DNA of 64,000 nucleotides from Zhihengliuella sp. ISTPL4. Its GTDB lineage: Bacteria; Actinomycetota; Actinomycetes; Actinomycetales; Microbacteriaceae. Shown here one piece after another: positions 1-9,204 of this stretch. The notes beneath the pieces are model-generated. The model had not been told where the DNA came from. It worked only from the letters and a program-made list of their open reading frames with translations, and ran no database searches. The stretch is taken from NCBI RefSeq assembly GCF_002848265.1, contig NZ_CP025422.1:2014727-2078726 (forward strand). The letters are read 5' to 3'. Each line of letters begins with the position of its first letter. Positions within the stretch are counted from its first letter, which is position 1. Both the position numbers and the translations under genes were made by a program.

Positions 1-1014
1 TTCCACGGCATCCGCTGCGACGGGGCGATGCGTCTCGATCTCCCGGACGCCGCCATCCCCGTTCTGCACTACGCCGCCGCGGCCGTCGACCTTGTCGCCC
101 GTGTCCCGGGCACCGACGCGGTGGCCGTGGTCGTCTACACCGACGAATCGCCGCAGCACACACCCGACGGCCTCGTGCTCCCCCAGGCTGTCGCGGTCGA
201 CACGCTCCTCGGCTGCGCCGAGGAGGCGGGCCTGCGGGTGATCGAAGCGTTGTGCGTGACGGCAGAGGGATGGAGCCACTATGGCGATGCGGAACCGGAG
301 CTGCACCCGCTGTCGGACATCACCCCGCCGCCTGCTGCGTCGGCGCTCGGTGACGTCTCCGGCGACCAGTTCTCCGGCGCCGAGCTCCCCCCTGTCCCCG
401 CGGGGGAGGCGCAGCAGGTCGAGCGCGTGCTGCGGGGCCTCGACGGCGTGCTCGGCCCGAAACGCCAGCGCTCTACGCGTTCCGACGAGCCGCAGGTCCT
501 CGCCGCGTGCGTCCTCCTCGATGACATTCCCGCGTTCCTCGAATCGGTCCTCGCCGACCCCGATGCGCTGCCGCCCCTGGCCACGGCGGCGCTCGTGTGG
601 TGTCTAGGGCGCCCCCCGGTTCGAGACACCGCCATCGCGCAGTGGGCCACCGACCATCGCCACGGCATCCGAACCATGGAGGCGCAGCTCGCCTTCGCCG
701 CCGCGGGATCGCCGGTGCCTGACGACATCGGCCGGGTTTTCCTCGGCTGCGGGCCCGCCCCGGACGGGGATCGGCTCCGCGCAGCGCTCCGCGTCGTCCG
801 CCACGCCACCGCACGGGCGCCGAGAAAGGCCCGACCAGGGCCGCTCACGGTCGCTGCCTGGCTCTCCTGGGCGCTCGGACGCGCCACCCACGCCGGTCGC
901 TACCTCGACATGGCACGCGAGATCGACCCGGCGTACAGCCTCGCCCTCCTGCTCGACACCATGATCTCCGGCGCCGTCCTGCCGGAGTGGGCGTTCCGCG
1001 GGAGGAGAGAGTGA
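1..1014 (+). CDS. DUF4192 domain-containing protein (5' partial)
   Basis: The reading frame is open from the first base (FHGIRCDGAM...), so the ATG at 28 is probably internal and the N-terminus lies outside the window. The visible 337 residues match the actinobacterial DUF4192 type: a start reading RLDLPD, then alternating hydrophobic and acidic segments (VAVVVYTDE, RVIEALCVTAEGWSHY), and a C-terminal helical part with the family-typical AAWLSWALGR and YLDMAREIDP. DUF4192 proteins are cytoplasmic and of unknown function. No membrane span is seen. The gene converges on lysS, whose stop codon is 12 bases away. Family assignment is by pattern recognition only. Confidence 0.8.
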   Translation, partial: FHGIRCDGAMRLDLPDAAIPVLHYAAAAVDLVARVPGTDAVAVVVYTDESPQHTPDGLVLPQAVAVDTLLGCAEEAGLRVIEALCVTAEGWSHYGDAEPELHPLSDITPPPAASALGDVSGDQFSGAELPPVPAGEAQQVERVLRGLDGVLGPKRQRSTRSDEPQVLAACVLLDDIPAFLESVLADPDALPPLATAALVWCLGRPPVRDTAIAQWATDHRHGIRTMEAQLAFAAAGSPVPDDIGRVFLGCGPAPDGDRLRAALRVVRHATARAPRKARPGPLTVAAWLSWALGRATHAGRYLDMAREIDPAYSLALLLDTMISGAVLPEWAFRGRRE

Positions 1015-1025
1015 GCGCTCCGGAT

Positions 1026-2558
1026 CTACTTCACCAGCGGGAAGAGGATGGTCTCGCGGATGCCGAGGCCCGTGATCGCCATCAGCAGGCGGTCGATCCC
1101 CATTCCCATTCCCCCGGACGGCGGCATGCCGTGCTCGAGGGCGCGCAGGAACTCCTCGTCGATCGGCATCGCCTCGACGTCGCCGCGCGCAGCAAGCTTC
1201 GCCTGCTCGACGAATCGCTCGCGCTGGATGACCGGATCGACGAGCTCGGAGTAGCCGGTCGCCAGCTCGAAGCCGCGGATGTAGAGGTCCCACTTCTCCA
1301 CGACGCCCTCGACGGAGCGGTGCTCTCGCACGAGCGGGGAGGTGTCGACGGGGAAGTCCATGACGAACGTCGGACGGACGAGGTCACCCTTCACGAAGTG
1401 CTCCCAGAGCTCTTCGACGAGCTTCCCGTGCGTGGCCTGCGGCGGCACGTCGACGCCATTCGCCTCGGCGAAGGCGATCAGGTCCTCAACGGCGTCCGTC
1501 GGCGTCACGGTGCGACCGGAGGCGGCCGACAGCGACTCGTACATCGAGATGCGGTCCCACTCGCCGCCCAGGTCGTACTCGGTGCCGTCGGCCCACGTGA
1601 CGGTGGTCGACCCTGCCACGGCGATGGCTGCCTGCTGCACGAGCTCCTGCGTCAGCGCCGCCATCTGGTTGTAGTCGCCGTAGGCCTGATAGGCCTCGAG
1701 CATCGCGAACTCGGGGCTGTGCGTCGAGTCGGCGCCCTCATTGCGGAAGTTCCGGTTGATCTCGAAGACGCGCTCGATGCCGCCGACGACGGCGCGCTTC
1801 AGGTACAGCTCCGGCGCGATGCGGAGGTAGAGCTCAGTGTCGAAGGCATTGGAGTGGGTGATGAAGGGACGGGCGGACGCGCCACCGTGCTGCACCTGCA
1901 GCATGGGCGTCTCCACCTCGAGGTACCCGTGCGCGGCGAACGTCGACCGCAGGCTGGCATTCACGGCTGCACGGGCACGCACGGTCGTGCGCGCCTGCTC
2001 CCGCACGATGAGGTCGAGGTAGCGGCTGCGCACGCGGCCCTCTTCGCTGAGCTCGGCGTACGCGTTGGGAAGCGGCAAAATCGCCTTCGACGCGATGGCC
2101 CAGTCGTCCGCCATGATCGACAGTTCGCCGCGACGGCTGGAGATGACCTCGCCGTGCACGAAGACGTGGTCGCCGAGGTCGACGTACTCCTTCCACTCGG
2201 CGAGCGACTCCTCACCGACGTTGGCCAGAGAGATCATCGCCTGGATGCGGGTTCCGTCGCCGGCCTGCAGTGTGGCGAAGCAGAGTTTCCCGGTGTTGCG
2301 GCTGAACACCACGCGCCCCGCGACGCCGACGATGACGCCGGTCTCGGCGCCGGGCTCGAGGTCGCCGTACTCGGCACGCAGCGACGGGATCGTGTGCGTG
2401 ACCGGCACGCCGACCGGGAAGGCGCCGCCACCGGCGTCCGTCCGCTTCTCGATGAGACGCTCGCGCTTCGCGAGGCGCACGGCCTTCTGCTCGTGGATGT
2501 CCTCTTCGGGGGAAGGGGCGGCCGAGGCCGCTTCGGGCGCGGCGGACGCGTCAGTCAT
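1026..2558 (-). CDS. lysS: Lysyl-tRNA synthetase, class II
   Basis: Charges tRNA-Lys with lysine using ATP in the cytoplasm. The 510-residue protein has the normal class IIb layout. An OB-fold anticodon-binding domain (about residues 60-165, including [19 protein letters not shown]) is followed by the catalytic domain. Motif 2 is visible in [20 protein letters not shown], and motif 3 in [13 protein letters not shown] at the C-terminus. A 40-residue acidic/Ala-rich N-terminal extension is common in actinobacterial LysS. In related genomes lysS sits downstream of the fol/PH/DUF2520 block, as here, but the plus-strand DUF2207 gene separates it from that block, so it is probably transcribed from its own promoter. 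Confidence 0.97.
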   Translation of the reverse strand: MTDASAAPEAASAAPSPEEDIHEQKAVRLAKRERLIEKRTDAGGGAFPVGVPVTHTIPSLRAEYGDLEPGAETGVIVGVAGRVVFSRNTGKLCFATLQAGDGTRIQAMISLANVGEESLAEWKEYVDLGDHVFVHGEVISSRRGELSIMADDWAIASKAILPLPNAYAELSEEGRVRSRYLDLIVREQARTTVRARAAVNASLRSTFAAHGYLEVETPMLQVQHGGASARPFITHSNAFDTELYLRIAPELYLKRAVVGGIERVFEINRNFRNEGADSTHSPEFAMLEAYQAYGDYNQMAALTQELVQQAAIAVAGSTTVTWADGTEYDLGGEWDRISMYESLSAASGRTVTPTDAVEDLIAFAEANGVDVPPQATHGKLVEELWEHFVKGDLVRPTFVMDFPVDTSPLVREHRSVEGVVEKWDLYIRGFELATGYSELVDPVIQRERFVEQAKLAARGDVEAMPIDEEFLRALEHGMPPSGGMGMGIDRLLMAITGLGIRETILFPLVK

Positions 2559-2679
2559 GTGCGGGGCTCCTTGGAAGTCGCACCCAGTTTACCGAGATGG
2601 GGCGACGGCCTCCGGCCGGAAGGCGACGGGAAGGCCTCTGCCGTTCTCGCCTCCCGGCAGGCCTGGGTAGCCTCGAAGC

Positions 2680-4545
2680 ATGGCACCCACCCGGATCGTC
2701 CGCGCGAGCGCCGTTCTCGCCCTCGCCTTCGTCGCCGTTCTCGCGCCGGACGGTGCCATGGCCACGGACCATCCGGCAGCGAGGACCGCCGGGTCGACGA
2801 ACGAGTCCGCCGCCGATGTCGACGACTTCTCGTATGCCGCCTGGGACGCCGTGTACGACGTCGGCCTCGACGACGACGGCCGGGCGCACATGCTCGTGAC
2901 GGAGACTCTCGTCGCGCGGTTCCCCGACGCCGACCAGAACCGAGGCATCGTGCGGGGCCTGGCGACGACGTACAAGGGCGCCGGGGTCGACACGCGTGTG
3001 CTCGGCGTCACGGACGAGGACGGCGCAGCGGTCCCGTACGAAACCGACGAGGACGACGGAACGCTCTTCATCCTCACGGGAGACGACGACTTCGTCCACG
3101 GCCTCACCACCTACGTCATCGAGTACGAGATGCGCGACATCATCGTGGGCAGTGCTCCGGAGGCGTCAGGTTCGCGTTCCGCCGACGAGTTCTACTGGGA
3201 TCTGCTGCCGCTCGACAGCACGCAACCGATCGATGCGTTCCGCGCCGACATCCGCTTCGATGCGGCCCTCAGCGCTCATCTCACCGGTGCGACGAAGTGC
3301 TACCTCGGCCCCTCCGGATCCACCGAACCCTGTGATCTCGAAGGACCGGTCGAGGAGGGAGACGGGACCGTCTTCCGCGTCGAGGCGGCAGCACTCCCCG
3401 CCGGCGACGGCGTGACGGTAGCCGTCGGCTTCGACGCGGGGACCGTCGCCCAGCCCGCCGCGCGAACGCCCGACCCCGTCGCCGACCTCGGCCCCGTCAT
3501 CGCTGCCGTCGGCAGTGTCGGCTTGTCCGCGGCCGGGTGGGCCGCGGCGGTGGCCGCCGGCCGGCGTCGACGCCGCGCCACCGGCATCATCGTGGCGCAG
3601 TACGACGTCCCCGACGACCAGCCGCCGCTGCTCGCGGCCGCGCTCATCCCGGGAGCGAAGAACGTCGTCCCCGCGGAGATCGTCCACCTCGCCGTCCGTG
3701 GCGCGCTGCGGATCGAAGAAGGCCCCTCGGAGGAGGCGCCACGGCTGCGCCGGCGTCCGCACAGCACGGCGCCGAGCCCGCTCGACGAGGCGGCACTCGA
3801 CGCGCTCTTCGCCCGGGCAGATGCGGACGGCGTCGTGGACCTGCCGACCGAGAGCGAGGCCTTCGCCGGGCGGATGACGGCGCTGACGACGAAGGGGCAG
3901 GAGGAAGCTGCGCGGCGCGGCTTCACGACGAAGGTCCGCAGCCGTGCGGCGATGATCCTGCAGGCAGTCGCGATCGGCGTCGCCCTGGTCGGTCTCGTCG
4001 TCGCCATCGTCGCTGTGGCATCCGGGCGGTTGTCCGCCGGCCCGGCGCTCCTGGCGATCTCCGTCGGGGCGCTGCTCGTCGCGGCCTCGAGCTTCTTCAC
4101 GTTCTCGCGGCACACCGTGCTCACGCCGGCCGGCGCCCTGGCGTACGAACATCTGCAGGGGGTGCGGGAGTTCATCCGCGTCGCCGAGGAGGACCGTTTG
4201 AGGATGCTGCAGTCCTACACCGGCGCAGAACGACGCACCGACGACGGGGCGGACGTCATCCACGTCTACGAGCGTCTCCTCCCCTACGCGATGCTGTTCG
4301 GCATGGAGGACGAATGGGGTCGGGTCCTCGAGAACGCCTACAGCCGGGAGGCTCACGGACCGACCTGGATCGGCGACCCCACCTCCTTCGCCCTCCGCAC
4401 CTCACTCGTCGCTTTCGTGAGCTCATCCACAGCGGCCGCAACATACTCCGCCCCCTCCACCGGCACGTCGTCCAGCACGGGCGGCTCGTTCGGCGGAGGG
4501 TTCTCCGGCGGCGGAGGCGGCGGCGGTTTCTCCGGCGGGCGGTGA
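2680..4545 (+). CDS. DUF2207 domain-containing membrane protein
   Basis: A 621-residue predicted membrane protein. An N-terminal signal-like segment (residues 5-28) is followed by a beta-rich extracytoplasmic DUF2207 region (about 45-265, with FPDADQNRGIVRGL and EFYWDLLPLDSTQPID). A first membrane span lies at about 268-290. A soluble region follows with a duplicated VPAEIVHLAVRGALRIEE-type winged-helix feel (about 310-410), then two adjacent spans (about 427-472). The tail is extremely Gly/Ser-rich (GGSFGGGFSGGGGGGGFSGG), which is typical of DUF2207/YciQ-like proteins. Function is unknown. It stands alone on the plus strand between lysS and the DUF2520 gene. Confidence 0.85.
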   Translation: MAPTRIVRASAVLALAFVAVLAPDGAMATDHPAARTAGSTNESAADVDDFSYAAWDAVYDVGLDDDGRAHMLVTETLVARFPDADQNRGIVRGLATTYKGAGVDTRVLGVTDEDGAAVPYETDEDDGTLFILTGDDDFVHGLTTYVIEYEMRDIIVGSAPEASGSRSADEFYWDLLPLDSTQPIDAFRADIRFDAALSAHLTGATKCYLGPSGSTEPCDLEGPVEEGDGTVFRVEAAALPAGDGVTVAVGFDAGTVAQPAARTPDPVADLGPVIAAVGSVGLSAAGWAAAVAAGRRRRRATGIIVAQYDVPDDQPPLLAAALIPGAKNVVPAEIVHLAVRGALRIEEGPSEEAPRLRRRPHSTAPSPLDEAALDALFARADADGVVDLPTESEAFAGRMTALTTKGQEEAARRGFTTKVRSRAAMILQAVAIGVALVGLVVAIVAVASGRLSAGPALLAISVGALLVAASSFFTFSRHTVLTPAGALAYEHLQGVREFIRVAEEDRLRMLQSYTGAERRTDDGADVIHVYERLLPYAMLFGMEDEWGRVLENAYSREAHGPTWIGDPTSFALRTSLVAFVSSSTAAATYSAPSTGTSSSTGGSFGGGFSGGGGGGGFSGGR

Positions 4546-4571
4546 ACCGGATCAGGGCGTGAGGTGCGTGT

Positions 4572-5270
4572 TCAGACCAGCGGAGGCGGGTCCGAGGCGT
4601 CTCGCAACGCCCGCTCGACGGTCGACTGCACGAGCGCGGAGAGGAAGCCGCCCGGATTCTCGACGCCGATCTCGCGGAGCCGCGAGGTCGACTGCCCGAT
4701 GATCGAGCGGGAGAATTCCGTGGCGGTGGCGATCGCATCGGCGTAGGCGGCGCGGTCGGCCTCGGCGATGACGACGGGTTCGCAGCCCATCTCCACGGCC
4801 AACGCCTGCGCGATCGGCAGCACGGCGGCGGGCGCGGTGACCGCGGCGAACCCCGCCTGGAGTTGCCGGAGGTCTATCGAGGTGCCGGTGAACGTGATGG
4901 CCGGGTGCACCGCCAAGGGGATGGCGCCGCGCTCGGCCGCCGGACGCAGGACTTCGATCCCCTGACCCGGGTCGGTGTGCAGGACGAGCTGCCCGATCTG
5001 CCACCCGCCCAGCTCGGCGATGCCGGAGACGAGGGACGGGAGCTCATCGGACGGGACGGCGAGGATCACCAGTTCGGCGCGCCGCACGACCTCCTGGGTG
5101 TCCAGCACCGGGACACCGGGGAGCACCGCGGAGGCGCGCTCGTCGTCTGATCCGCTCGTGATCCCGACGACCGCGTGCCCGGCCCCGGCCAGCGCTGCAC
5201 CGATGACCGGGCCGACGCGCCCGGCCCCGACGACACCGACGCCGAGACGGCCGTCGCGCACCACGTTCAC
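4572..5270 (-). CDS. Rossmann-like / DUF2520 domain oxidoreductase
   Basis: A 232-residue protein starting with the nucleotide-binding signature VGVVGAGRVGPVIGAAL (GxGxxG). It continues with VILAVPSDELPSLV, the conserved beta-strand/loop of NADP-dependent dehydrogenases of the F420/ProC-like fold, and HPAITFTGTS, which is the DUF2520 marker. It lies just downstream of the large PH-domain gene, whose stop overlaps its start by 4 bases (5267-5270), so the two are translationally coupled. In many actinomycetes this gene precedes panC and lysS. PanC is absent here. The substrate is unknown and ketopantoate-like chemistry is only a guess from context. Confidence 0.8.
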   Translation of the reverse strand: MNVVRDGRLGVGVVGAGRVGPVIGAALAGAGHAVVGITSGSDDERASAVLPGVPVLDTQEVVRRAELVILAVPSDELPSLVSGIAELGGWQIGQLVLHTDPGQGIEVLRPAAERGAIPLAVHPAITFTGTSIDLRQLQAGFAAVTAPAAVLPIAQALAVEMGCEPVVIAEADRAAYADAIATATEFSRSIIGQSTSRLREIGVENPGGFLSALVQSTVERALRDASDPPPLV

Positions 5271-7234
5271 TCCTCGCGCGGCGCGTCCGGTCGCGCCGGT
5301 GGGGCGGGTGGCGGCGGCGTGACCGGAGGAACAGCAGGCGGGGCGACCGGGGGCGCGGTCAGCGGAGGAGCCGGCGGCGGTGCCACCGGTGGCGTCCGGA
5401 CGGGCGGAACCGGCGGTCCGGGCGCAGCCGCAGGAGCCGGGGTCACCGGCGGAGCCGGTGGCGCAGGCGCAGCCGCCCCCGGGCCGCCGAAGACGGGAGG
5501 TGCCGGAGGAACGGGCGGTGTGGCCGCACCGTCGAAGGCGGGCGGAGCCGGCGCGATCGCAGCCGCGGCGTGCTCGCTCCAGCGGTGCGTGTGATCCCGG
5601 GACGCCGCCTCCGCCGCAGCGACGCTGACCTCATTGAGAAGCGCGAGCGCATCGGCCCGCTCGAGACCCGACAGGAGGCCGGTGATCGGTCCGGGCACGG
5701 TGTGCACCTGTGCGCCGGAGACCGCCTGCGCCCGGTCGATCGGGCCCTGGCTCAGAGAGACGCCCTGCAGCCGCGCGAGAGGGAAGACGGCGAGCTTGCG
5801 CCACACGATGCCTCGACGCAGCAGCAGCCCGTCCGTCGTCACCGTGTAGCCGTGACGCTTCCAGGAGAACGGCCGTCGCCACCAGGCCCGCCGCGCCATC
5901 GTGCGGTAGGGGTCGTTCTCGGTCGGTCCGACGACGCCCTGATCCCACAGCGCGGGGATGCTCTCGACGGGAATGTCGGGAAGCACGAGCGACAGCACGC
6001 GCTCCACGTCCGCACGCTTGCCGACCGGCAGCACGACGTTGAACTGCTGACCGCTGCTCGACGACTGCTGCGCGGCGCTCTTGCCGCTCATCCGGTTGAT
6101 CTTGATGGTCCACCAACCGAACGGCCGCCACAGCAGGGACTGCGACACCTCGACGGCGAAGATGCGGCCCGGCGGAAGGGTCTCGGTGACCGTGGTGAGC
6201 AGCCCGTAGGTGATGCGCACGCCGTCAGGGGTGGGTGCGATGGAGTAGCGCAGCGATTTGGAGATCTGTGCCCAGGTGATGCCGACCACCGCGATGAGCA
6301 TGGGGACGCCCATGCCCAGACCGATGCCCAGGAGGACGATCCCGCCGTCCGGTTCTCCGTCGATCAGGATCCCGATGAGCGTGCTGCCGATCGCGATGGC
6401 GAAGATCACCCCGAAGAACACCAGCCACAGCAGCCCGGAGATGAGCTGCGAGCCGATCAGTCGCCCGGCCGGGATCTTGACGACGCTCTCGGGCACGACG
6501 TCCTGGAGGTCCACGCCGGCGAGCAGGCCGTTGACGCCTTCATTCATCGAGCCGACGAGCTGCGCGCGCGCGGAAGCCGGAGCGTGCCCACCGGGCGTCG
6601 CGGCGCTCTGCGGATCCAACGCCGCGTGCCGAGCGGCACGCGCACCGGAGGCCAGGCGCAGGATCTCGGCGCGCACCCCTTCAGCGCGCGGCGTGGCCAG
6701 GTATTCGAGCGCGACGTTCGCATCCGTGCCCGCGCCGACGACCTCGAGCTTCGCGAGGCCGATGATGCGCGCCGGGAACGGGCGGGTGAGGTTCACGCCC
6801 TGCACCCGATCGAGAGGGGCGCGGCGATGCGAGCGGAAGATGATGCCCTTGCGGACCTCGACGTGGTCGCCGGTGATCCGGAACTGCTGGAAGCGCCAGA
6901 CGAACCAGAAGATCGCCACGAGCACCACGACGAGCGCCAGGAGACCCAGCAGCGCGATCAGGGCGAAGTTGTTGGCGAGCACCCAGTCGACCGGGTCGCC
7001 ACCGGTGTAGTCGTCGTAGTGCGCATCCTCCGGCGCGAACCGCCCGACGAGCCAGGCGATGACGCGATCACGCATGTTCGCGATCACGATGCCGCCCACG
7101 ATGATGAGCGCCAGGCCGCCCTTGAAGAGCGGCGTCAGCGGGTGCATCCGGTGCCATTCACCGTCTGCGAGGTGCGTCGGGGGCGCGCCTGCGGGTGCCT
7201 GACCCGGCGCGGCGGGAAGCTGCGACTCGCTCAC
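5267..7234 (-). CDS. Bacterial PH domain membrane protein with Pro-rich tail (YdbT-like)
   Basis: A 655-residue membrane protein with three bPH2-type PH domains alternating with paired transmembrane helices. Spans are visible at about residues 38-60 and 93-115 (LALIALLGLLALVVVLVAIFW), and at 265-290 and 300-325. PH signatures include VRKGIIFRSHRRAPLDRVQG, TYGLLTTVTETLPPGRIFAV and LRRGIVWRKLAVFPLARLQG. The last about 110 residues are almost pure Pro/Ala/Val (APPAPPVTPAP type). This is low-complexity sequence absent from the YdbT prototype and likely disordered. It overlaps the smaller PH-domain gene upstream by 4 bases, as in the Bacillus ydbS-ydbT pair. Role unknown. Confidence 0.85.
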   Translation of the reverse strand: MSESQLPAAPGQAPAGAPPTHLADGEWHRMHPLTPLFKGGLALIIVGGIVIANMRDRVIAWLVGRFAPEDAHYDDYTGGDPVDWVLANNFALIALLGLLALVVVLVAIFWFVWRFQQFRITGDHVEVRKGIIFRSHRRAPLDRVQGVNLTRPFPARIIGLAKLEVVGAGTDANVALEYLATPRAEGVRAEILRLASGARAARHAALDPQSAATPGGHAPASARAQLVGSMNEGVNGLLAGVDLQDVVPESVVKIPAGRLIGSQLISGLLWLVFFGVIFAIAIGSTLIGILIDGEPDGGIVLLGIGLGMGVPMLIAVVGITWAQISKSLRYSIAPTPDGVRITYGLLTTVTETLPPGRIFAVEVSQSLLWRPFGWWTIKINRMSGKSAAQQSSSSGQQFNVVLPVGKRADVERVLSLVLPDIPVESIPALWDQGVVGPTENDPYRTMARRAWWRRPFSWKRHGYTVTTDGLLLRRGIVWRKLAVFPLARLQGVSLSQGPIDRAQAVSGAQVHTVPGPITGLLSGLERADALALLNEVSVAAAEAASRDHTHRWSEHAAAAIAPAPPAFDGAATPPVPPAPPVFGGPGAAAPAPPAPPVTPAPAAAPGPPVPPVRTPPVAPPPAPPLTAPPVAPPAVPPVTPPPPAPPARPDAPREE

Positions 7235-7812
7235 AGGCCGGTCCGACGGGTCTCAGCGACCTGGATGAGCGTGTCGCGCAGCGCCTCGGCCGCCGTCTGG
7301 GTGAGACCGGGAATCTGCACGCCGGTGGTCGCCGCGGCGGTGACCATCTTGAGCTGAGAGATGCCGAACGCCCGGTCGAGCGGACCCTGCGTGATGTCGA
7401 CGAGCTGCATGCGACCGTACGGCACGGCGATCATCCGCTGCCAGAGGATGCCTTTACGGAAGACGATGTCGTCCGCGCGCAGCATGTAGCCGATGGCGCG
7501 GGCCTGCCGCGGAAGGATGATCAGCGTGAGGACCGTGATCAGCAGGATGATGCCGGCCGGAATCCACACCCAGTCCTGCTCCAGCACAACGTTGAGCACG
7601 ATGGCCGCCGCCGCGACGATCGCCAGGAAGATCACGTTCTGCACGATCTGCGATACGACGTAGCGCGGCGAGATCTGGTGCCAGGTGCCGTCGAGCTCGA
7701 GGCGGGCCTCGTTGCGTGCCGTGCGCAGCCGCGTGTAGGTGCCCTGGTCAAGGGCGTCGAGGTCAGTGCCCTCCGCCGGGTTCAGGGGCGCGGTCTCTGG
7801 GTTCTGAGTCAT
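7231..7812 (-). CDS. Bacterial PH domain membrane protein (YdbS-like)
   Basis: A 193-residue protein with one bPH2 domain. The start is placed at the ATG of MTQNPETAPLNP. The frame is open further upstream to 7878, but that part is Ser/Arg-rich and overlaps the DUF3180 gene. Two adjacent spans (VIFLAIVAAAAIVLNVVL and WIPAGIILLITVLTLIIL) precede the PH core (YMLRADDIVFRKGILWQRM, PYGRMQLVDITQGPLDRAFG). It sits directly upstream of and overlaps the larger YdbT-like gene. Family members occur in pairs and have no established biochemical role. Confidence 0.85.
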   Translation of the reverse strand: MTQNPETAPLNPAEGTDLDALDQGTYTRLRTARNEARLELDGTWHQISPRYVVSQIVQNVIFLAIVAAAAIVLNVVLEQDWVWIPAGIILLITVLTLIILPRQARAIGYMLRADDIVFRKGILWQRMIAVPYGRMQLVDITQGPLDRAFGISQLKMVTAAATTGVQIPGLTQTAAEALRDTLIQVAETRRTGL

Positions 7813-8245
7813 CAGGATCCTTCGGCAGGGTGCAGAACTGTTCGGCGACGAGAGCGGCGACGACGAGCACGACCGCACTCGCGATCAGCGCCACCATGGC
7901 CACAGTCGACCCTATCGGGGGATCGATGGGGCGCGTGAGGAGGAAGGCCAGCAGCCCGGCGCCGAAGCCGGCCAGGATCGCGCCCAGCAGGCTGGACGCC
8001 CGGGCGAGCGTCGCGGCCCGCAGAGCACGAAAGGGGTCGATGCGCACCCCCGAGCGGACGCTGCGCCGCACCGGCCAGGCCACACCGAGCGATGCGCCGG
8101 CGATGAGGACGAGCAGCACCGGGAGGAACAGGGAAGGCGTGAACGTGGCTCGACCGGTCGCCGTGAGCATCTGGTCGAGGATGAACCCGGCACCGGCTCC
8201 GATCAGCGCGAGGACGGCGAGCAGCCCGGCAGAGGTGCGCTTCAT
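7763..8245 (-). CDS. DUF3180 domain-containing membrane protein
   Basis: A 160-residue integral membrane protein of the DUF3180 family, which in actinomycetes follows folK. Four hydrophobic segments can be seen: LLAVLALIGAGAGFILDQML, LFLPVLLVLIAGASLGVAW, LGAILAGFGAGLLAFLL and VAMVALIASAVVLVVAALVA. The ATG at 8245 overlaps the folK stop (ATGA, 8242-8245), which fixes the start; the upstream in-frame extension is Arg/Pro-rich shadow. The 3' end overlaps the YdbS-like gene by 50 bases. Function unknown. Confidence 0.85.
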   Translation of the reverse strand: MKRTSAGLLAVLALIGAGAGFILDQMLTATGRATFTPSLFLPVLLVLIAGASLGVAWPVRRSVRSGVRIDPFRALRAATLARASSLLGAILAGFGAGLLAFLLTRPIDPPIGSTVAMVALIASAVVLVVAALVAEQFCTLPKDPDDSEPRDRAPEPGGGH

Positions 8246-8778
8246 CCCTCGCCTCGCGCGCGGAGGTCCGCCGTCAGATCGGCGACGCGGCGCCCTGCGA
8301 GCTCGGCGTCGGGGTCGATGTCGAGCCACGGCTCCAGGACGAACAGCCGCTCCGCTGCCCGCGGATGCGGGAGCTGGATCCGGGGGTCGTCCGAGACGAC
8401 ATCGCCGTACGCGATGAGGTCGAGGTCCAGGGTGCGGTCGCCCCATCGCTCGCCGCGTACCCGACCGTTCTCGTCCTCGATGGCGTGCAGCATCCCGAGG
8501 AGGATCTCCGGAGCGAGACGTGTGGTCACGAGAGCCACGGCGTTGACGTATCCGGGCGCGTCCGGGTCAGGACCGTCCACGCGGAGCGCCACCGTCTCGA
8601 ACAGACGCGACAGGCGCACGTCGGAGACGAGCGGGAGTCGGCCGATGCGTGCGGCTGCCGCACGGATCGTCTCCTCGCGGTCTCCGAGGTTGGCCCCGAG
8701 CGCCACGACCGCCACCGTCTCCGGGCGTGCAGGACGGGGTCCCGGTACCTCCGGTGGGCGCGTGAGGTTGCGGCTCAT
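8242..8778 (-). CDS. folK: 2-amino-4-hydroxy-6-hydroxymethyldihydropteridine pyrophosphokinase
   Basis: Transfers pyrophosphate from ATP to the pterin alcohol in folate synthesis. The protein has 178 residues. The start of the enzyme fold is ALGANLGDREETIRAA. The signature RGERWGDRTLDLDLIAYGD carries the Mg-binding DxD and the conserved Trp/Arg residues, and LPHPRAAERLFVLEPW is the C-terminal substrate loop. It overlaps folB by 4 bases (8775-8778) and DUF3180 by 4 bases, so it is part of the folE-folP-folB-folK operon. Confidence 0.95.
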   Translation of the reverse strand: MSRNLTRPPEVPGPRPARPETVAVVALGANLGDREETIRAAAARIGRLPLVSDVRLSRLFETVALRVDGPDPDAPGYVNAVALVTTRLAPEILLGMLHAIEDENGRVRGERWGDRTLDLDLIAYGDVVSDDPRIQLPHPRAAERLFVLEPWLDIDPDAELAGRRVADLTADLRARGEG

Positions 8779-9170
8779 GTGGTGATGTCCTCCAGCCCCT
8801 CCGGCGCGCGGGTCCGGTGCACGGTCACGGCCACGTCGCTGAAGGTCAGAGCGATGGGCGCCTGCGGCTTGTGCACCGTCACGGTCACGTGCTGGACGCG
8901 ACGGTCGTCGAGGGCGACATCCGCAATCCGCTCGGCCAGGGTCTCGATGAGGTTCACCGGCTCGCCGGACACGACCGCAGCCACCCGCTCGGCGAGATCG
9001 CCGTAGTGCACGGTGTCGGCCACGTCGTCGGAGGCAGCGGCCTGTTCGAGGGAGAGCCGCAGCCGGAGGTCGACCGTGAACTCCTGCCCCTCTTCCCGCT
9101 CGTGCGGGTAGACGCCGTGGCGGCCGAACACGGTCAGCCCTGTCAACACGATCTCGTCGAGGAAGTCCAT
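8775..9170 (-). CDS. folB: Dihydroneopterin aldolase
   Basis: Splits dihydroneopterin to the hydroxymethyl pterin used by FolK. The 131-residue protein shows the typical opening IVLTGLTVFGRHGVYPHERE (with the conserved Tyr and Glu) and ends in the strand VTVTVHKPQAPIALTFSDVA, which carries the catalytic Lys-Pro-x-Ala. Length is normal. About 35 bases separate it from folP, and its stop overlaps the folK start. Confidence 0.95.
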   Translation of the reverse strand: MDFLDEIVLTGLTVFGRHGVYPHEREEGQEFTVDLRLRLSLEQAAASDDVADTVHYGDLAERVAAVVSGEPVNLIETLAERIADVALDDRRVQHVTVTVHKPQAPIALTFSDVAVTVHRTRAPEGLEDITT

Positions 9171-9204
9171 GCCTCTAGGGTACGGGGAGGCCCGGACCTC
9201 GCCC

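Noticed and set aside
987..3335. A 782-residue plus-strand frame opposite lysS
   Set aside because: It is antisense to a full-length lysyl-tRNA synthetase, is Arg/Leu/Val/Asp-rich without domains and runs across an intergenic boundary; a GC-driven shadow.
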